Assembly: GCF_002975175.1 (NCBI RefSeq)
Contig: NZ_PCNZ01000003.1
Location: forward strand, 310,001-374,000
DNA: 64,000 nucleotides
Direction: 5' to 3'
Origin: Bacillus sp. MYb209
GTDB taxonomy: Bacteria > Bacillota > Bacilli > Bacillales > Bacillaceae_G
Positions 1 through 9,324 of the stretch are shown here, one piece after another (positions within the stretch are counted from its first letter, which is position 1; each line of letters starts with the position of its first letter). Position numbers and translations under genes: made by a program. The notes under the pieces were generated by a model that was not told the origin of the DNA, did no database searches, and was given only the letters and a program-made list of their open reading frames with translations.

Positions 1-305
1 ACACTGCGGAACAACTCATATGCAATTTCCGGCTCTTCAAGCGTGGAACGACCGATAATCAAGCCACAATACCCGATGAAATCGCCTTTGTCTCGCCTGC
101 GAATAGTAAGAAGGGAAATACCATTTTCATATGCTCTCTTGCGCATCTCGATAAGATCGCTACGAACGGATTCCAGGGATGGCGTGTCCACACCACGTTC
201 GCCAATTAATTTTCTCATCCAGACTGAATCGGATTCCTCCCACATATTCAGGTCAATTCGTTCAGTTTTCAGTTGAAACGCCATAGCTTTAAATAAAGCT
301 GTCAT
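1..305 (-). CDS. GNAT family acetyltransferase (N-terminal part)
   Basis: The protein starts MTALFKAMAFQLKTERIDLN and runs off the left edge of the window, so only about 101 residues are visible. LKTERIDL at the start and the later GDFIGYCGLIIG strand with a following EIAYELF are typical of the RimJ/RimL-like N-acetyltransferase fold, which moves an acetyl group from acetyl-CoA to an amine. The ATG is preceded by AGGAGG about 8 bases upstream, which fixes the start. The substrate cannot be told. No neighbour suggests a pathway. Confidence 0.75.
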   Translation of the reverse strand, partial: MTALFKAMAFQLKTERIDLNMWEESDSVWMRKLIGERGVDTPSLESVRSDLIEMRKRAYENGISLLTIRRRDKGDFIGYCGLIIGRSTLEEPEIAYELFRS

Positions 306-754
306 AGTAGCAACCTCCTATTTATGTCACTGTACTCATAATAGCTTCGCACCTCATCACCACATCAGATCGGAAACCCGGTTGATTCGTGAAATTTTAT
401 AGCAACAGTATACAAAAAATTAGTATTCTTTTATGCATAAGTAATTCCCCTACAAAATAGACCTTTTTATCAAACTTTATTTAAAATCTACAACAGTTGG
501 TTTAAAGTGACTACACTCTCGTTCATAAATGATTTGTTTTAGATTTTCACTTATCCTACAAAACATCTTCCTCTATTTCTTAAAATAATGATAAACTCCC
601 AATAATTTGCTGCCATAATCGGTGTATCCTTACTATATTCACGCTTAATATTTATATTTTTGGCTCTGTTAAATTTTAATGTTGAAAATTGAGTAAATTA
701 GAGGGAAACCCAAATATAAGGGTTTCTCGTTTTTATACTTTCGACTTTTCGCTG
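306..754. other. gene-free stretch
   Basis: I see no convincing gene here. It is AT-rich and should hold the promoter of the acetyltransferase. A hairpin near its right end is listed separately. Confidence 0.5.
701..736 (+). terminator. hairpin with T-tract
   Basis: GAGGGAAACCC and GGGTTTCTC form a stem with an 8-base loop, followed on the plus strand by a TTTTTATA run. It lies 3' of the small membrane protein gene at 755-1036, although the T-run favours the plus strand. Confidence 0.45.
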
Positions 755-1036
755 TTAAGAGACATTTTTTAGCCAAGTAATAATTCGAAGTACCTGAAAT
801 GGTTCAAACCAAGTAATTAAAAACATCACAACGAAGAAAGAAATCAGTGATATGAATTTTAATGTTCCTTTTTCCCGTTTAGCAACTGCTATAAAACTTA
901 GTACAATTCCAACTAAAAAAGAAATAAAACTAAACAGTACAATCGGCTCAGAATATCCATCTATTATCCAATTTAATCCGAATAATAATATCCCTACAAA
1001 CATCAAGACTATTGACAATACACTGAATTTTTTCAC
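755..1036 (-). CDS. small three-helix membrane protein, unknown function
   Basis: A 93-residue protein made almost entirely of hydrophobic segments: roughly residues 5-25, 32-52 and 60-80, with a charged AKREKGTLK loop between helices two and three. A GGAGGTAAAA ribosome binding site lies just upstream of the ATG. I do not recognise the family. It stands alone between the acetyltransferase and an IS remnant. It resembles many short Bacillus membrane proteins of unknown role. Confidence 0.6.
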   Translation of the reverse strand: MKKFSVLSIVLMFVGILLFGLNWIIDGYSEPIVLFSFISFLVGIVLSFIAVAKREKGTLKFISLISFFVVMFLITWFEPFQVLRIITWLKNVS

Positions 1037-1112
1037 AATTTTACCTCCAAATATAATTTTACCATTTTAAGAATTAAACGATAATTATTTTTTGTTGCAT
1101 AAGAATGAACAA

Positions 1113-1336
1113 TTACACGATAAACTTAGATAAACGTAAGCTCTCATACGTATCAATCATTTCATACACAAATGACGATAGGAGAAACTCTTTTATATTG
1201 TGTTTAGTGCTTTCGTTACTGCAACTATCAATAAATAAAAACCAAGCGAGTAGTTATCGAGATATTTTGTAACCACGCCTTTAAATCGGTCTATCCATTG
1301 TTTCATACTAGAATGGAGACCATTTACATTATAGAT
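1113..1336 (-). pseudogene. IS1595-family (ISXO2-like) transposase, 3' remnant
   Basis: Reading the minus strand gives NVNGLHSSMKQWIDRF, then KGVVTKYLDNY, then a tail ending at a TAA. The NxxHSxxKxWxxRFKGVxTKYLxNY pattern is the conserved C-terminal block of ISXO2-like (IS1595 family) DDE transposases. Everything upstream of this block is missing, and the flanking bases do not continue the frame with family-like residues. It is a fragment of about 70 codons and cannot transpose. Confidence 0.7.
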
Positions 1337-1425
1337 AAATAAAGAAGCTGTCTCACAAGTCAGATTTCTGACTAAAAGACGCTTATTTTTTACTTTGGTG
1401 TTCCATTAAATAAGCAAATAAAATG

Positions 1426-1461
1426 ATCAAGCCCCTTCCCAAACTGGATAAGGGGCTTGAT
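1426..1461 (-). terminator. rho-independent terminator of the VOC gene
   Basis: ATCAAGCCCCTT and AAGGGGCTTGAT are perfect inverted repeats about 11 bases apart. On the minus strand a T-rich tract follows. It lies directly after the stop of the gene at 1478-1897. Confidence 0.8.
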
Positions 1462-1477
1462 ATACACCTTCAAACAA

Positions 1478-1897
1478 TTATTCTTGATGAGTGCCATTGG
1501 GTTTTGAAACTTTTTTACCTTCTCTATAGTCAAGGCAAGAAACTTCAATTAATAATCCATTAAATATTGTAAAATAAAAGCCATAACTACTACCTCTCAT
1601 TGTATAAGGTTCCTTGTCTATTTCAATGCCCCCAGCTACTAAACGATTATATGCTCGATCAACTTCACTTGAAGTTTCCACCAAAAAACCAATATGAAAA
1701 GCTTCAGGATATGTAACGCCTTTTTTCCCCTTGAACGCTTTTGGATCACTTAACACAAGTATAAATCCATTCTCATCACTCATCACTACAAGTGCCTTTC
1801 CCTTTTGTTCCAAAAATTGAAAATCAAAAAATGTTTCAAAAAAATGTCTAGCTTCTGATAAATCATCAACACAAAGATTCAAATGGTTCAACCTCAT
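1478..1897 (-). CDS. VOC family (glyoxalase/bleomycin-resistance-like) protein
   Basis: A 139-residue protein with the paired beta-alpha-beta-beta-beta modules of the vicinal oxygen chelate fold. Its N-terminus, MRLNHLNLCVDDLSEARHFF, carries the usual first metal-ligand histidine region. A later FHIGFLVETSSEVDRAYNRL starts the second module, and the end GFYFTIFNGLLIEVSC holds the usual C-terminal glutamate. Members include glyoxalases, dioxygenases and antibiotic-binding proteins. The substrate cannot be told. It is a single gene with its own terminator. Confidence 0.75.
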   Translation of the reverse strand: MRLNHLNLCVDDLSEARHFFETFFDFQFLEQKGKALVVMSDENGFILVLSDPKAFKGKKGVTYPEAFHIGFLVETSSEVDRAYNRLVAGGIEIDKEPYTMRGSSYGFYFTIFNGLLIEVSCLDYREGKKVSKPNGTHQE

Positions 1898-2140
1898 TCA
1901 CTCATCTCCTTATAAACAGGGATTATACAGAAGTATATTGACCCATATAGATAACACTTGAATGTTTAAGGGCAGGAATTCAAGTGTTCAGTCTACAACT
2001 ATTTTTTAACAGTCTAATACTTTTTTCTATAGTCTAGAACGTTTTTTTAATGCCACATTTGGAATACAATGAATGAAATTATATGAACAATCCGACACGG
2101 AATATCACTTTACTGATAAAGATTGAGAATCGTAGTAGCC
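1898..2140. promoter_or_regulatory. intergenic hairpin and three AGTCTA repeats
   Basis: An 11-bp inverted repeat (AACACTTGAAT / ATTCAAGTGTT, 1953-1988) is followed by AGTCTA at 1990, 2011 and 2031, that is, at 20-21 bp spacing or about two helical turns. This could be a regulator site for the flanking genes or a degenerate terminator region. There is no gene here. Confidence 0.35.
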
Positions 2141-2848
2141 CTATTGTTTATTCTCCAAATTGGTTAAAACCCACTCAATCAAGAAAATTGCTGAAGAAAT
2201 CCGCTCTGTCGTATCCCCTAAGAACACTTTATTAAGTAACTCATCAAAATTAGTCGGTCTAATAGGTAATGCTTGAATATACCTTAAAACAGCTCCAGCT
2301 GGAGGGGCTGGCTTATTATTAATAGCCCATATTCCCTCTAGCAATGTCCACATTGATGTGTGAACTATGTATGAAGCTTTTAACTCATCTTTTGCTTTCA
2401 AAGCAGCCTGAATTTTAATAAGCGAACTATTTAACCAATGAGAAATGCCTTTTACTTTATCACTAGAAACAGAATAATTTTCATATTTATGTTGAGCTAT
2501 TTCCTTTAACCTTTCCAACTCACCGTTACTATCAAATACAATTTCCCCTTCTAAAAAAGAGTATAATTCCATTGAATTATTTTTAAAGTTTAATTGAATT
2601 TGATTAAAATCTGCATACTTATATTCAATTAAAATACCTTCTCTCATTTCTGAATGAAAATCCTTCTTTTGTCCATTCTCTAAAAGAACATATAAGTCTA
2701 AATCGGATTCGGGGTATGCGTCACCTCTTGCGATAGATCCGATGAGCATTAATCCATTTACCTTATACATATATAAACTTTCATTTAATATTGTTTGTAC
2801 CAATTTTTTATGTTTTTCATATGTAATGAATGAAAGGTTTTCTTTCAT
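2141..2848 (-). CDS. nucleotidyltransferase-domain protein
   Basis: 235 residues. The motif LIGSIARGDAYPESDLDLYVLLE, at about residues 35-57, is the GS-x9-DxD signature of the pol-beta nucleotidyltransferase superfamily, which includes kanamycin and streptomycin nucleotidyltransferases. The C-terminal half is helical and resembles the helical domain of stand-alone transferases that modify small molecules. It may be an aminoglycoside-type enzyme, but the sequence alone does not show the substrate. The gene is monocistronic. Confidence 0.7.
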   Translation of the reverse strand: MKENLSFITYEKHKKLVQTILNESLYMYKVNGLMLIGSIARGDAYPESDLDLYVLLENGQKKDFHSEMREGILIEYKYADFNQIQLNFKNNSMELYSFLEGEIVFDSNGELERLKEIAQHKYENYSVSSDKVKGISHWLNSSLIKIQAALKAKDELKASYIVHTSMWTLLEGIWAINNKPAPPAGAVLRYIQALPIRPTNFDELLNKVFLGDTTERISSAIFLIEWVLTNLENKQ

Positions 2849-2871
2849 TTATATCCCCCCAGTACTAAAAA

Positions 2872-2908
2872 AGAGGATACATGTTAGCTTCTACAACATG
2901 TATCCTCT
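2872..2908 (-). terminator. terminator of the heme monooxygenase gene
   Basis: AGAGGATACATGT and ACATGTATCCTCT form a perfect 13-bp stem with an 11-base loop, followed on the minus strand by TTTTTTAGT. It lies 3' of the gene ending at 2919. Confidence 0.85.
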
Positions 2909-2918
2909 GCTTATATTA

Positions 2919-3245
2919 TTATGACTTCTGATAAGCCGATTTCGATGATTTCACATAATAAACCCCGTGCTCAACCTTAATGATATGATCTGGTTTTGGC
3001 TTACCGCGGCCTGCTCTATGCCCAGCTAAGTGCTCTTCACTCGTTTCCCAGTTCTTCCATGCTTCTTCAGATTCCCAGCGAATCATAACTACAACTTCTT
3101 CATCTCCGCGTCTTACTTTTTTTACGAGAACACTTAAGTCGATGAATCCTTCAAATTTTTCAATAATTCCTTCTCCAGTGAAACGTTCTACAACTATATT
3201 AGATGTACCTTCTTTTACTGTAAATGTCTTTGTTTCGATAAACAT
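2919..3245 (-). CDS. heme-degrading monooxygenase, HmoA/IsdG type
   Basis: About 108 residues starting MFIETKTFTVKEGTS. The ABM fold core (VVERFTGEGIIEKFEGFIDLSV, then EVVVMIRWESEEAWKNWETSEEHLAGH) closely follows the IsdG/HmoA family, including the Asn/Trp/His positions used to bind and ruffle heme. These enzymes open heme to release iron in the cytoplasm. I chose the ATG at 3245 because GGAG lies 8 bases upstream. A GTG nine bases earlier overlaps that site. A near-consensus Fur box sits 53 bases upstream, so iron-starvation control is likely. Confidence 0.85.
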   Translation of the reverse strand: MFIETKTFTVKEGTSNIVVERFTGEGIIEKFEGFIDLSVLVKKVRRGDEEVVVMIRWESEEAWKNWETSEEHLAGHRAGRGKPKPDHIIKVEHGVYYVKSSKSAYQKS

Positions 3246-3297
3246 ATATTCCACTCCCTCTTTGTAATCCGAATACTAGTATTCCTCTATCATAATT

Positions 3298-3316
3298 GAT
3301 TATGATAATTATTTTC
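3298..3316. promoter_or_regulatory. Fur box
   Basis: GATTATGATAATTATTTTC matches the classical 19-bp Fur consensus (GATAATGATAATCATTATC) at 16 of 19 positions. It lies just upstream of the heme monooxygenase gene. Confidence 0.75.
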
Positions 3317-3342
3317 AATTATAAAGTTTCTAATTTTTAGAA

Positions 3343-4557
3343 TTATGCTGATTTCTCCTCAATCGCCTCATCTAAAAATTTAAAGTACGGAAGCAATATT
3401 CCTATTAAAGACGTGACACATATAATCGAACCGATAATAAAGTATAGCACTCTCACTCCCCACATTTCACTCAGTATTCCCCCTAATAACACACCTAATG
3501 GCATAGCCGATCGTATGAAAAATAATCGCACTGAAAATACTTTTCCTATCATATTGTTCGGGACAGTTTGTTGGCATATCGTCGTGTTGTGGACATTGAA
3601 AAATGCAATACATATACCTGCAATTACTTCAATTATTACCGCGATTATAATACTATGATTGAACCCTAGAGAAATGTATGTGAGGCCCCCTATAAACAAT
3701 CCTCCGAGCATAAGTATACGCCGACTTTTATATGTTACTTTTCCGACTAATATGGAACCAACTACATAGCCAAGCGGGAAACCTGCCATGAAGTAACCGT
3801 ACTCCGCATATCCCGCTGCCAGGTCATCTTTTATATAAGGAAGGTTTGTGACCATCGTTACCCCTACTCCAAACTGTACGAAAGTAAGAAATACACCGAG
3901 CCAAACGATTATTGGTTTTGTAAAAAAGTATGTAAAACCGTGAAGAAACTGTTCTAGCCACGTTTTTCTCAATTCTTGTTTTACTCTTTTTTCTTTTATG
4001 AAAAGTAACAATCCTCCACTAATGAATAGACAAACACATACGAACAACATTGTTAATTTGATTCCAATGAATTTAATAACGATGCCACCTAATACTGGCG
4101 CAATAAACATCATAAGACGGGTCATTCCATCTATATACGCATTTGCATCTTGAAGCTGCTCTTTACTTACAATGCTCGGTGTAATTGCTTGACTGGCGGG
4201 TGTATAAAGCGGCGTAATGAGCCCTATTATAATTTGAACGACATACACGTGCCAAACTTCTATACTACTAGTAACTAACATGACTAAAGGTAGTAAGAAA
4301 ACAGATGCCCGTATCCATTGTGAAAAAATCATAATCCACTTTCGGCTCCATTTATCAATAAATGGGCCACTTATTAGTTGCAGTATGAGAGACGGGATAA
4401 AATATAATAACCACATACTGCTTAATGCTGTTTTCGATCCTGTTAACTCATATACAAGTATCGAATTACATAACGTCCCGAAAGCCCCGCCTAATTCTGA
4501 AATCGCGCTACCAATCCACATATAAAAAAACGAACGATTTTTCAATACACTCTTCAC
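3343..4557 (-). CDS. MFS transporter, probable drug/metabolite exporter
   Basis: 404 residues with about 12 hydrophobic helices. The loop between helices 2 and 3 reads GPFIDKWSRKWIM, the usual MFS signature region, and the pattern best fits the DHA3-like (macrolide-efflux-type) exporters. It starts at a GTG preceded by GGTGAG. It lies 57 bp downstream of the ArsR-type regulator gene on the same strand, so the two probably form an operon and the regulator probably controls the exporter. The substrate is unknown. Confidence 0.8.
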   Translation of the reverse strand: MKSVLKNRSFFYMWIGSAISELGGAFGTLCNSILVYELTGSKTALSSMWLLYFIPSLILQLISGPFIDKWSRKWIMIFSQWIRASVFLLPLVMLVTSSIEVWHVYVVQIIIGLITPLYTPASQAITPSIVSKEQLQDANAYIDGMTRLMMFIAPVLGGIVIKFIGIKLTMLFVCVCLFISGGLLLFIKEKRVKQELRKTWLEQFLHGFTYFFTKPIIVWLGVFLTFVQFGVGVTMVTNLPYIKDDLAAGYAEYGYFMAGFPLGYVVGSILVGKVTYKSRRILMLGGLFIGGLTYISLGFNHSIIIAVIIEVIAGICIAFFNVHNTTICQQTVPNNMIGKVFSVRLFFIRSAMPLGVLLGGILSEMWGVRVLYFIIGSIICVTSLIGILLPYFKFLDEAIEEKSA

Positions 4558-4614
4558 TATAGCTCACCAACTTTTCTATTAAATTCCTCCCTTTATGTAC
4601 ATTCTCGTTGTATA

Positions 4615-5658
4615 TTATCTATTCAAAAATGTATCTAATTCTTTCGCTAACGACTGCACTGCTTTCTTTCTTAATACATATTTCCCGTCATATATATCTA
4701 CTAACTTCGCTGAACGTAACAATTTCAAATGATGGTGTACTGTCGATTTACCAAGTTGCAGTCTTTCTGTAATTTCCTGCAATGTACGTTCTTTTTCAAA
4801 CAGCACTTTTACAATTCGTAATCTCGCTTCATCCCCGAGCGCCTTATGTTTATGAACTAAAAAATAATTCGGTTCATATGGATCTTCAGGATGTATGCTT
4901 TCGTTCGCGACTGGATAATGAAATACTTTCGTATCTTCAATATCCGCTTCTATATTCCACGGTCTGTACGTCATTTGCGGGATAAGAAGTACGTGATGGA
5001 CACTTGGCTCTGGCATATAGTTCACTCCACCAGTCGCCCACTCGACAAACTCTTCCGGTTTCATCTTTTTATTCATTTCATTTTTCGCTTCATAATCTCG
5101 CTGTAGTATAGAAACAATTTCTTCTGCCTCTTTTTTAACAACACTGTCATACCACCCTGTCATAACGGCGATTAAATGCGTTTTTAGTTCTCGCACATCG
5201 ACATGACATACAAACTCTATATACGTAGAAAAAAACTGATGATCATGTGTCAGTTCCTTTAGTTCATGTATTACAGATACTTCTCCGCTTGCTGCTAAAC
5301 GTCTTTTTTCTTCATACTTCTCTCCTAAAAACGGTAAACATATATACTTTAAATCTTCTTCTGAAAGTGAATCGATATTTGCAATAAACTGTGATAGATC
5401 CTGAAAATCTCCCTCATACAATAACTGAAGCAATGCTTTCCATGTATTATTTCCTTCTACAAACTGTAAATGCTCTTTCATCTCTACCGATAATGATTGT
5501 CTAATTTCTTCCCATTCGCTTTGAGATTTTTCAAGCGTGTCGATTAACCTCTTATGAGTAATTGCCGCAATGCCAAGTGCACATTCGAAAAGTATCGAAT
5601 ACCTCATTTGAACGTTGTACGTTTCCCTCTTTCTGCTCGTTACGTGAAAGACTTCCAT
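4615..5658 (-). CDS. ArsR-type winged-helix regulator with large N-terminal domain
   Basis: 347 residues. The C-terminal ~75 residues hold a winged helix: LGDEARLRIVKVLFEKERTL, then a turn, then LGKSTVHHHLKLLRSAKLV. The long N-terminal region (about 260 residues) is a helical domain of the kind found in large B. cereus-group ArsR-like regulators, probably for sensing. A strong AAGGAGGGGATTAA site precedes the ATG. The next gene is an MFS exporter, its likely target. A truncated second copy of this gene's 5' end lies at 10693-10910. Confidence 0.75.
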   Translation of the reverse strand: MEVFHVTSRKRETYNVQMRYSILFECALGIAAITHKRLIDTLEKSQSEWEEIRQSLSVEMKEHLQFVEGNNTWKALLQLLYEGDFQDLSQFIANIDSLSEEDLKYICLPFLGEKYEEKRRLAASGEVSVIHELKELTHDHQFFSTYIEFVCHVDVRELKTHLIAVMTGWYDSVVKKEAEEIVSILQRDYEAKNEMNKKMKPEEFVEWATGGVNYMPEPSVHHVLLIPQMTYRPWNIEADIEDTKVFHYPVANESIHPEDPYEPNYFLVHKHKALGDEARLRIVKVLFEKERTLQEITERLQLGKSTVHHHLKLLRSAKLVDIYDGKYVLRKKAVQSLAKELDTFLNR

Positions 5659-5990
5659 TTAATCCCCTCCTTATTTTCTAAGTATTGAATTCTATATTTA
5701 TCGAATTATACCTTCTGATTTTTTAGAATTTTAAAACCTTCCGAAACTTTATATTGCTACAAATTTTTAAACTTAAGCTGCAGTTGATTTCCTTGTTCAA
5801 CTATGAGGCAGGTTTATTGAAGAGAAAGGAGAATTTATTACATTTAGAAAGCATAAGTTTATTTCTGCAATTACTACAACGACGCCGTATTGTTCTTTTA
5901 AAAACTTCCAAACATCAATCAAATGATAAGTAGGTACGTTTTCTCTAACACTTATTGTTGGTCAATCTCATAGTTAAGGAGGCTATACGA
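5659..5990. other. intergenic region without a recognised gene
   Basis: It holds the promoter regions of the flanking divergent genes. On the minus strand a stop-free run (about 5820-5965) encodes residues such as YHLIDVWKFLKEQYG. It has no start or ribosome binding site, and may be a gene relic that I cannot identify. Confidence 0.35.
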
Positions 5991-6482
5991 ATGAGTAAAA
6001 AAGAAATGTTACAAAATGGAGTCAATCAAGTTTTTTACGAAGAAGAATGGTACCCACCGATATCAGAAGCGTTAAAGAATCTTACTGCTGCACAAGCATG
6101 TTGGCAACCAGAAGGAAAGGCCAGTAATACGATTTGGGAAAATGCAAACCATTTACTAACCTTTAAAGAGCGCTTACTTTCCCGCTTACATCAAGATGAT
6201 ACATTTGTTGCTCCACGAAATAATGATGACACGTTTGTCCAAGGTGGACCTAATGATGATGATGCTTGGCAACAGACAGTGAAGCGAACGCTTCAAGTAC
6301 ATGATGCCTTACAATCTTCATTAACATCCCTTCAAGAAGCAGAACTGGATCAACCAAGTCCTTCTCTACCAGTTTGGCAGCAATATCTGAATATCCTTTT
6401 GCATGATGCTTATCATACAGGACAAATTATACAACTTCGTAAACTCCAAGGTTCATGGCCAGCTCATCGTTCATATTTATAA
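5991..6482 (+). CDS. DinB family protein
   Basis: 163 residues starting MSKKEMLQNGVNQ. The ATG is chosen because AAGGAGG lies 6 bases upstream; an in-frame upstream extension has no such site. The four-helix DinB pattern is visible: a WENANHLLTFKERLL segment with the first metal histidine near residue 50, and HDAYHTGQIIQLRK near the C-terminus with the other two histidines. DinB proteins are metal-binding and include thiol-transfer enzymes. The substrate is unknown. A strong terminator follows. Confidence 0.8.
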   Translation: MSKKEMLQNGVNQVFYEEEWYPPISEALKNLTAAQACWQPEGKASNTIWENANHLLTFKERLLSRLHQDDTFVAPRNNDDTFVQGGPNDDDAWQQTVKRTLQVHDALQSSLTSLQEAELDQPSPSLPVWQQYLNILLHDAYHTGQIIQLRKLQGSWPAHRSYL

Positions 6483-6540
6483 ACAATGATTAAAGATGAT
6501 AGACAAGCATATGATTCTACATTTAGCAGAATAAGTACAA

Positions 6541-6580
6541 AAAAAGCAAATGAGATTCTAACTCTCATTTGCCTTTTTTG
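6541..6580 (+). terminator. terminator of the DinB gene
   Basis: AAAAAGCAAATGAGA and TCTCATTTGCCTTTTTTG form a strong stem with a short loop and a T-tract. Confidence 0.9.
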
Positions 6581-6649
6581 TATACTGGAGAAACATCCTA
6601 CAATGAATTATTAACCTTAATTAAAACTCAACAAAGAATGTTCAAATTG

Positions 6650-6800
6650 ATAAAGCAAACCTTTAATCAATGGGATTTTGTCCATCCCCCACTAATTATT
6701 AACCCAAATCAATTGGGCATTTCCGGGCCATTATCTCCCGCCTCACTTCCTCGCATTCGCCGCATTTTGAGGTAGGAGTCTTACCGCCCATTAATACAAT
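6650..6800 (+). repeat. bcr1-like repeat, copy A (degenerate)
   Basis: The element carries a CCTTTAATCAATGGG hairpin arm, its partner CCCCCACTAATTATTA, and the GAGGTAGGAGTCTTACCGCCC tail seen in the copies at 11010 and 19818. The left ATAAA is present, but the right end has drifted (TTAATACAATTC in place of TGCGGGATAAA). It lies between the DinB terminator and the GH3 stop. Confidence 0.75.
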
Positions 6801-6813
6801 TCATTCACACTTA

Positions 6814-9102
6814 TTAATTCATCTGCGCATCGTTCAATAGCCCTATTATTTCACTCAACATTTCTTCTGTAAAAGCACCTGCGCTAAAGTTCACTAATGC
6901 TCGTAATGGCATATAGTTCAGCATAGCGTCCATCATTTCAGAGGCATCACTATCCCCTTCAGTCATACTACCAAACGGACTGTCTTTTAATGCTTTTTCC
7001 ATAAGCCCTTTTGCGATTGGTGCTAAGATTGGGTTCGTAAATATGTCCCCAAGTAAAGTATTACGATGCACCGGTTTTTGAATTATGGTCGTTGATTGAA
7101 CATACATGCTATCATGTAAAACGATCTCTTTTGAAGACTTTCCTACTAAAATTTCAAATTCACCTGTTTCAACATGCCAGTCCTTTAATTCAACATTATA
7201 ATAAGCAAATGATCTTTTATTTAAAGTAAAGTTAACCGTTTTTTCTTCTCCCGGCTGCAATTCTACTTTTTCAAATCCTTTTAGCTCTTTTTCAGGACGA
7301 ATCATACTGCTTTCAACATCTTTTATATAAAGCTGAACAATTTCTTTCCCTGCCGTACTACCAGTATTTTTCACGTTTACACTGATAGAAACAGTGTCCG
7401 TATCCGTTATCTCTTTCTTATTTATTGAAAGATTACTATACTCAAAGTTTGTATAGCTTAAACCAAAACCAAATGGGAACAACGGTTCAATATTTTTTGC
7501 ATCGTAATAACGGTATCCGACGAACACACCTTCTTTGTATTCTACTTTGTCACCTTCACCAGGGAAGTTTAAGTAAGAAGGATTATCGCTTAACACTTTC
7601 GGGAATGTTTCCGCTAATTTCCCGCTTGGATTCGCATCACCAAATAATAAATCAGCAATCGCTCCGCCTAATGCTTGTCCACCTAAATAGCCTTCAAGTA
7701 TTCCTTTTACTTTACCTATCCATGGCATTTCAATTGGAGCACCGTTACTTAAAACTACAACGATATTACTTTGAACTTCAGCGATCGCCTCAATTAATTG
7801 CACGTGATTTTCTGGCATCTGTAATTGCTTTCGATCAAAGCCTTCAGATTCATAACGATCTGGAAGTCCAACGAAAAGGACCGCTGTATCTGCTCGCTCT
7901 GCTATTTTTTTCGCTTCATTAACCATGCTTTCATTTACATCATCACTTGCAATATCATAACCTTGTGCAAACAATATGTTCGTTTTTTCACCTGATACAG
8001 TTTCAATTTCTTCGAGAATACTTTCAAGCTTTGTTGGGTTAATATGAGAGCTTCCGCCACCTTGATATCGTGGTTGCTTTGCAAAGCCTCCAATTACCGC
8101 TATCGTTCCCTCTTTTTTCAGCGGAAGAATGGAATCTTCATTTTGTAACATAACCATACTTTCACTTGCAGCTTCTCTTGCAAGCTGATGATGCGCGTCC
8201 TTACTATACACAGCGTTTTCTAATTGGTTATCATAAGCTTTAAAAATAATGTAAAGTAGACGCTCTGCTGCTTGATCAAGCTTTTCTACGGATAGCTCAC
8301 CACAGTTAACTGCATCAACAATTTTCTTCTCACCAATTCCAAAGCTTGAAGGCATTTCTAACTCCAAACCGTTCGCTAGACTTGCAACACGCTCATTTAC
8401 TGCACCCCAATCAGAAACGACAAAACCTTCAAATCCCCATTCATCTTTTAAAATATCATTTAATAAATAGTTATTTTCCGAAGCGTATTCACCATTTACC
8501 TTGTTGTATGCGCTCATTACTGTCCAAGGCTGTGCTTCCTTAATGACATCTTCAAAGCTAGCAAGATAGATTTCACGCAATGTTCTTTCATCAACAATTG
8601 CATCTACTGACATTCTGCGATGCTCCTGATTATTAGCAGCGAAATGTTTTAATGACGTTCCAATCCCTTGACTTTGTACGCCTTTAACATGGTTTGCAGC
8701 CATTTGTGATGATAAATACGGGTCCTCTGAAAAATATTCAAAGTTTCTTCCGCATAGCGGCGAACGTTTAATATTTGCACCTGGTCCAAGGAGAACTCCT
8801 ACATTTTCGGCCTGACATTCTTCTCCTAATGCAACTCCTACTTGTTTTATTAATTCTTTATTCCATGTACTTGCTAATCCTACTGCTGATGGGAAACAAG
8901 TCGATGGAATACTATTATAAATCCCTAAGTGATCTGCTCCCTCTGCCTGTTTTCTAAGGCCGTGTGGCCCATCAGTTACCATAATGGAAGGAATACCCAA
9001 TCGCTCAATCCCTTTTGTATTCCAAAAGTCTAATCCAGAACATAGACTTGCCTTTTCTTCTAATGTCATTTGTGAAATGATTTTCTTAATATCCCTTTTC
9101 AT
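6814..9102 (-). CDS. glycoside hydrolase family 3 (beta-glucosidase-like)
   Basis: 762 residues. The GH3 TIM-barrel domain covers roughly residues 10-300 and shows DGPHGLR, the [12 protein letters not shown] substrate-binding block, and the nucleophile aspartate in [10 protein letters not shown] at about residue 230. The GH3 C-terminal alpha/beta domain follows, then a fibronectin-III-like domain ([14 protein letters not shown]) and an extra helical tail of about 75 residues. There is no signal peptide, so it acts inside the cell on imported beta-glucosides. A cre-like site lies at 9126-9139 upstream, and an AraC regulator is divergently transcribed. Confidence 0.9.
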   Translation of the reverse strand: MKRDIKKIISQMTLEEKASLCSGLDFWNTKGIERLGIPSIMVTDGPHGLRKQAEGADHLGIYNSIPSTCFPSAVGLASTWNKELIKQVGVALGEECQAENVGVLLGPGANIKRSPLCGRNFEYFSEDPYLSSQMAANHVKGVQSQGIGTSLKHFAANNQEHRRMSVDAIVDERTLREIYLASFEDVIKEAQPWTVMSAYNKVNGEYASENNYLLNDILKDEWGFEGFVVSDWGAVNERVASLANGLELEMPSSFGIGEKKIVDAVNCGELSVEKLDQAAERLLYIIFKAYDNQLENAVYSKDAHHQLAREAASESMVMLQNEDSILPLKKEGTIAVIGGFAKQPRYQGGGSSHINPTKLESILEEIETVSGEKTNILFAQGYDIASDDVNESMVNEAKKIAERADTAVLFVGLPDRYESEGFDRKQLQMPENHVQLIEAIAEVQSNIVVVLSNGAPIEMPWIGKVKGILEGYLGGQALGGAIADLLFGDANPSGKLAETFPKVLSDNPSYLNFPGEGDKVEYKEGVFVGYRYYDAKNIEPLFPFGFGLSYTNFEYSNLSINKKEITDTDTVSISVNVKNTGSTAGKEIVQLYIKDVESSMIRPEKELKGFEKVELQPGEEKTVNFTLNKRSFAYYNVELKDWHVETGEFEILVGKSSKEIVLHDSMYVQSTTIIQKPVHRNTLLGDIFTNPILAPIAKGLMEKALKDSPFGSMTEGDSDASEMMDAMLNYMPLRALVNFSAGAFTEEMLSEIIGLLNDAQMN

Positions 9103-9125
9103 GATAGCCCTCCTAAAAATAATTA

Positions 9126-9139
9126 AGTAAACGCTTTCT
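9126..9139. promoter_or_regulatory. cre site (CcpA)
   Basis: AGTAAACGCTTTCT matches the catabolite-responsive element core (GTAAACGCTTTC). It lies 24 bp upstream of the GH3 start codon, which suits catabolite repression of a glucosidase. Confidence 0.6.
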
Positions 9140-9324
9140 TAATATTATTATAGTTATTATTTTTCAAATATTATGGTATATTTTTTAGAATACTTGTAAA
9201 AATTTCAGCTTATTATATATGTGGTTACTATGCAGAGGGAAAAATACTTTTTCCTCCTAGGTGTTTCTGCTGTTTTTAACTTGTACACATATTGACTGAT
9301 TTTTAAAGAATAGAGGTTAAAATA

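Noticed and set aside
661-690. GGCTCTGTTAAA resembles IS6/IS26 inverted-repeat starts
   Set aside because: No second end and no transposase trace nearby, so it is probably chance.
5870-5905. ACGCCGTATTGTTCTTTTAAA resembles part of the IS3 element near 59760
   Set aside because: The match is about 20 bp only and the surrounding translation does not follow the transposase.
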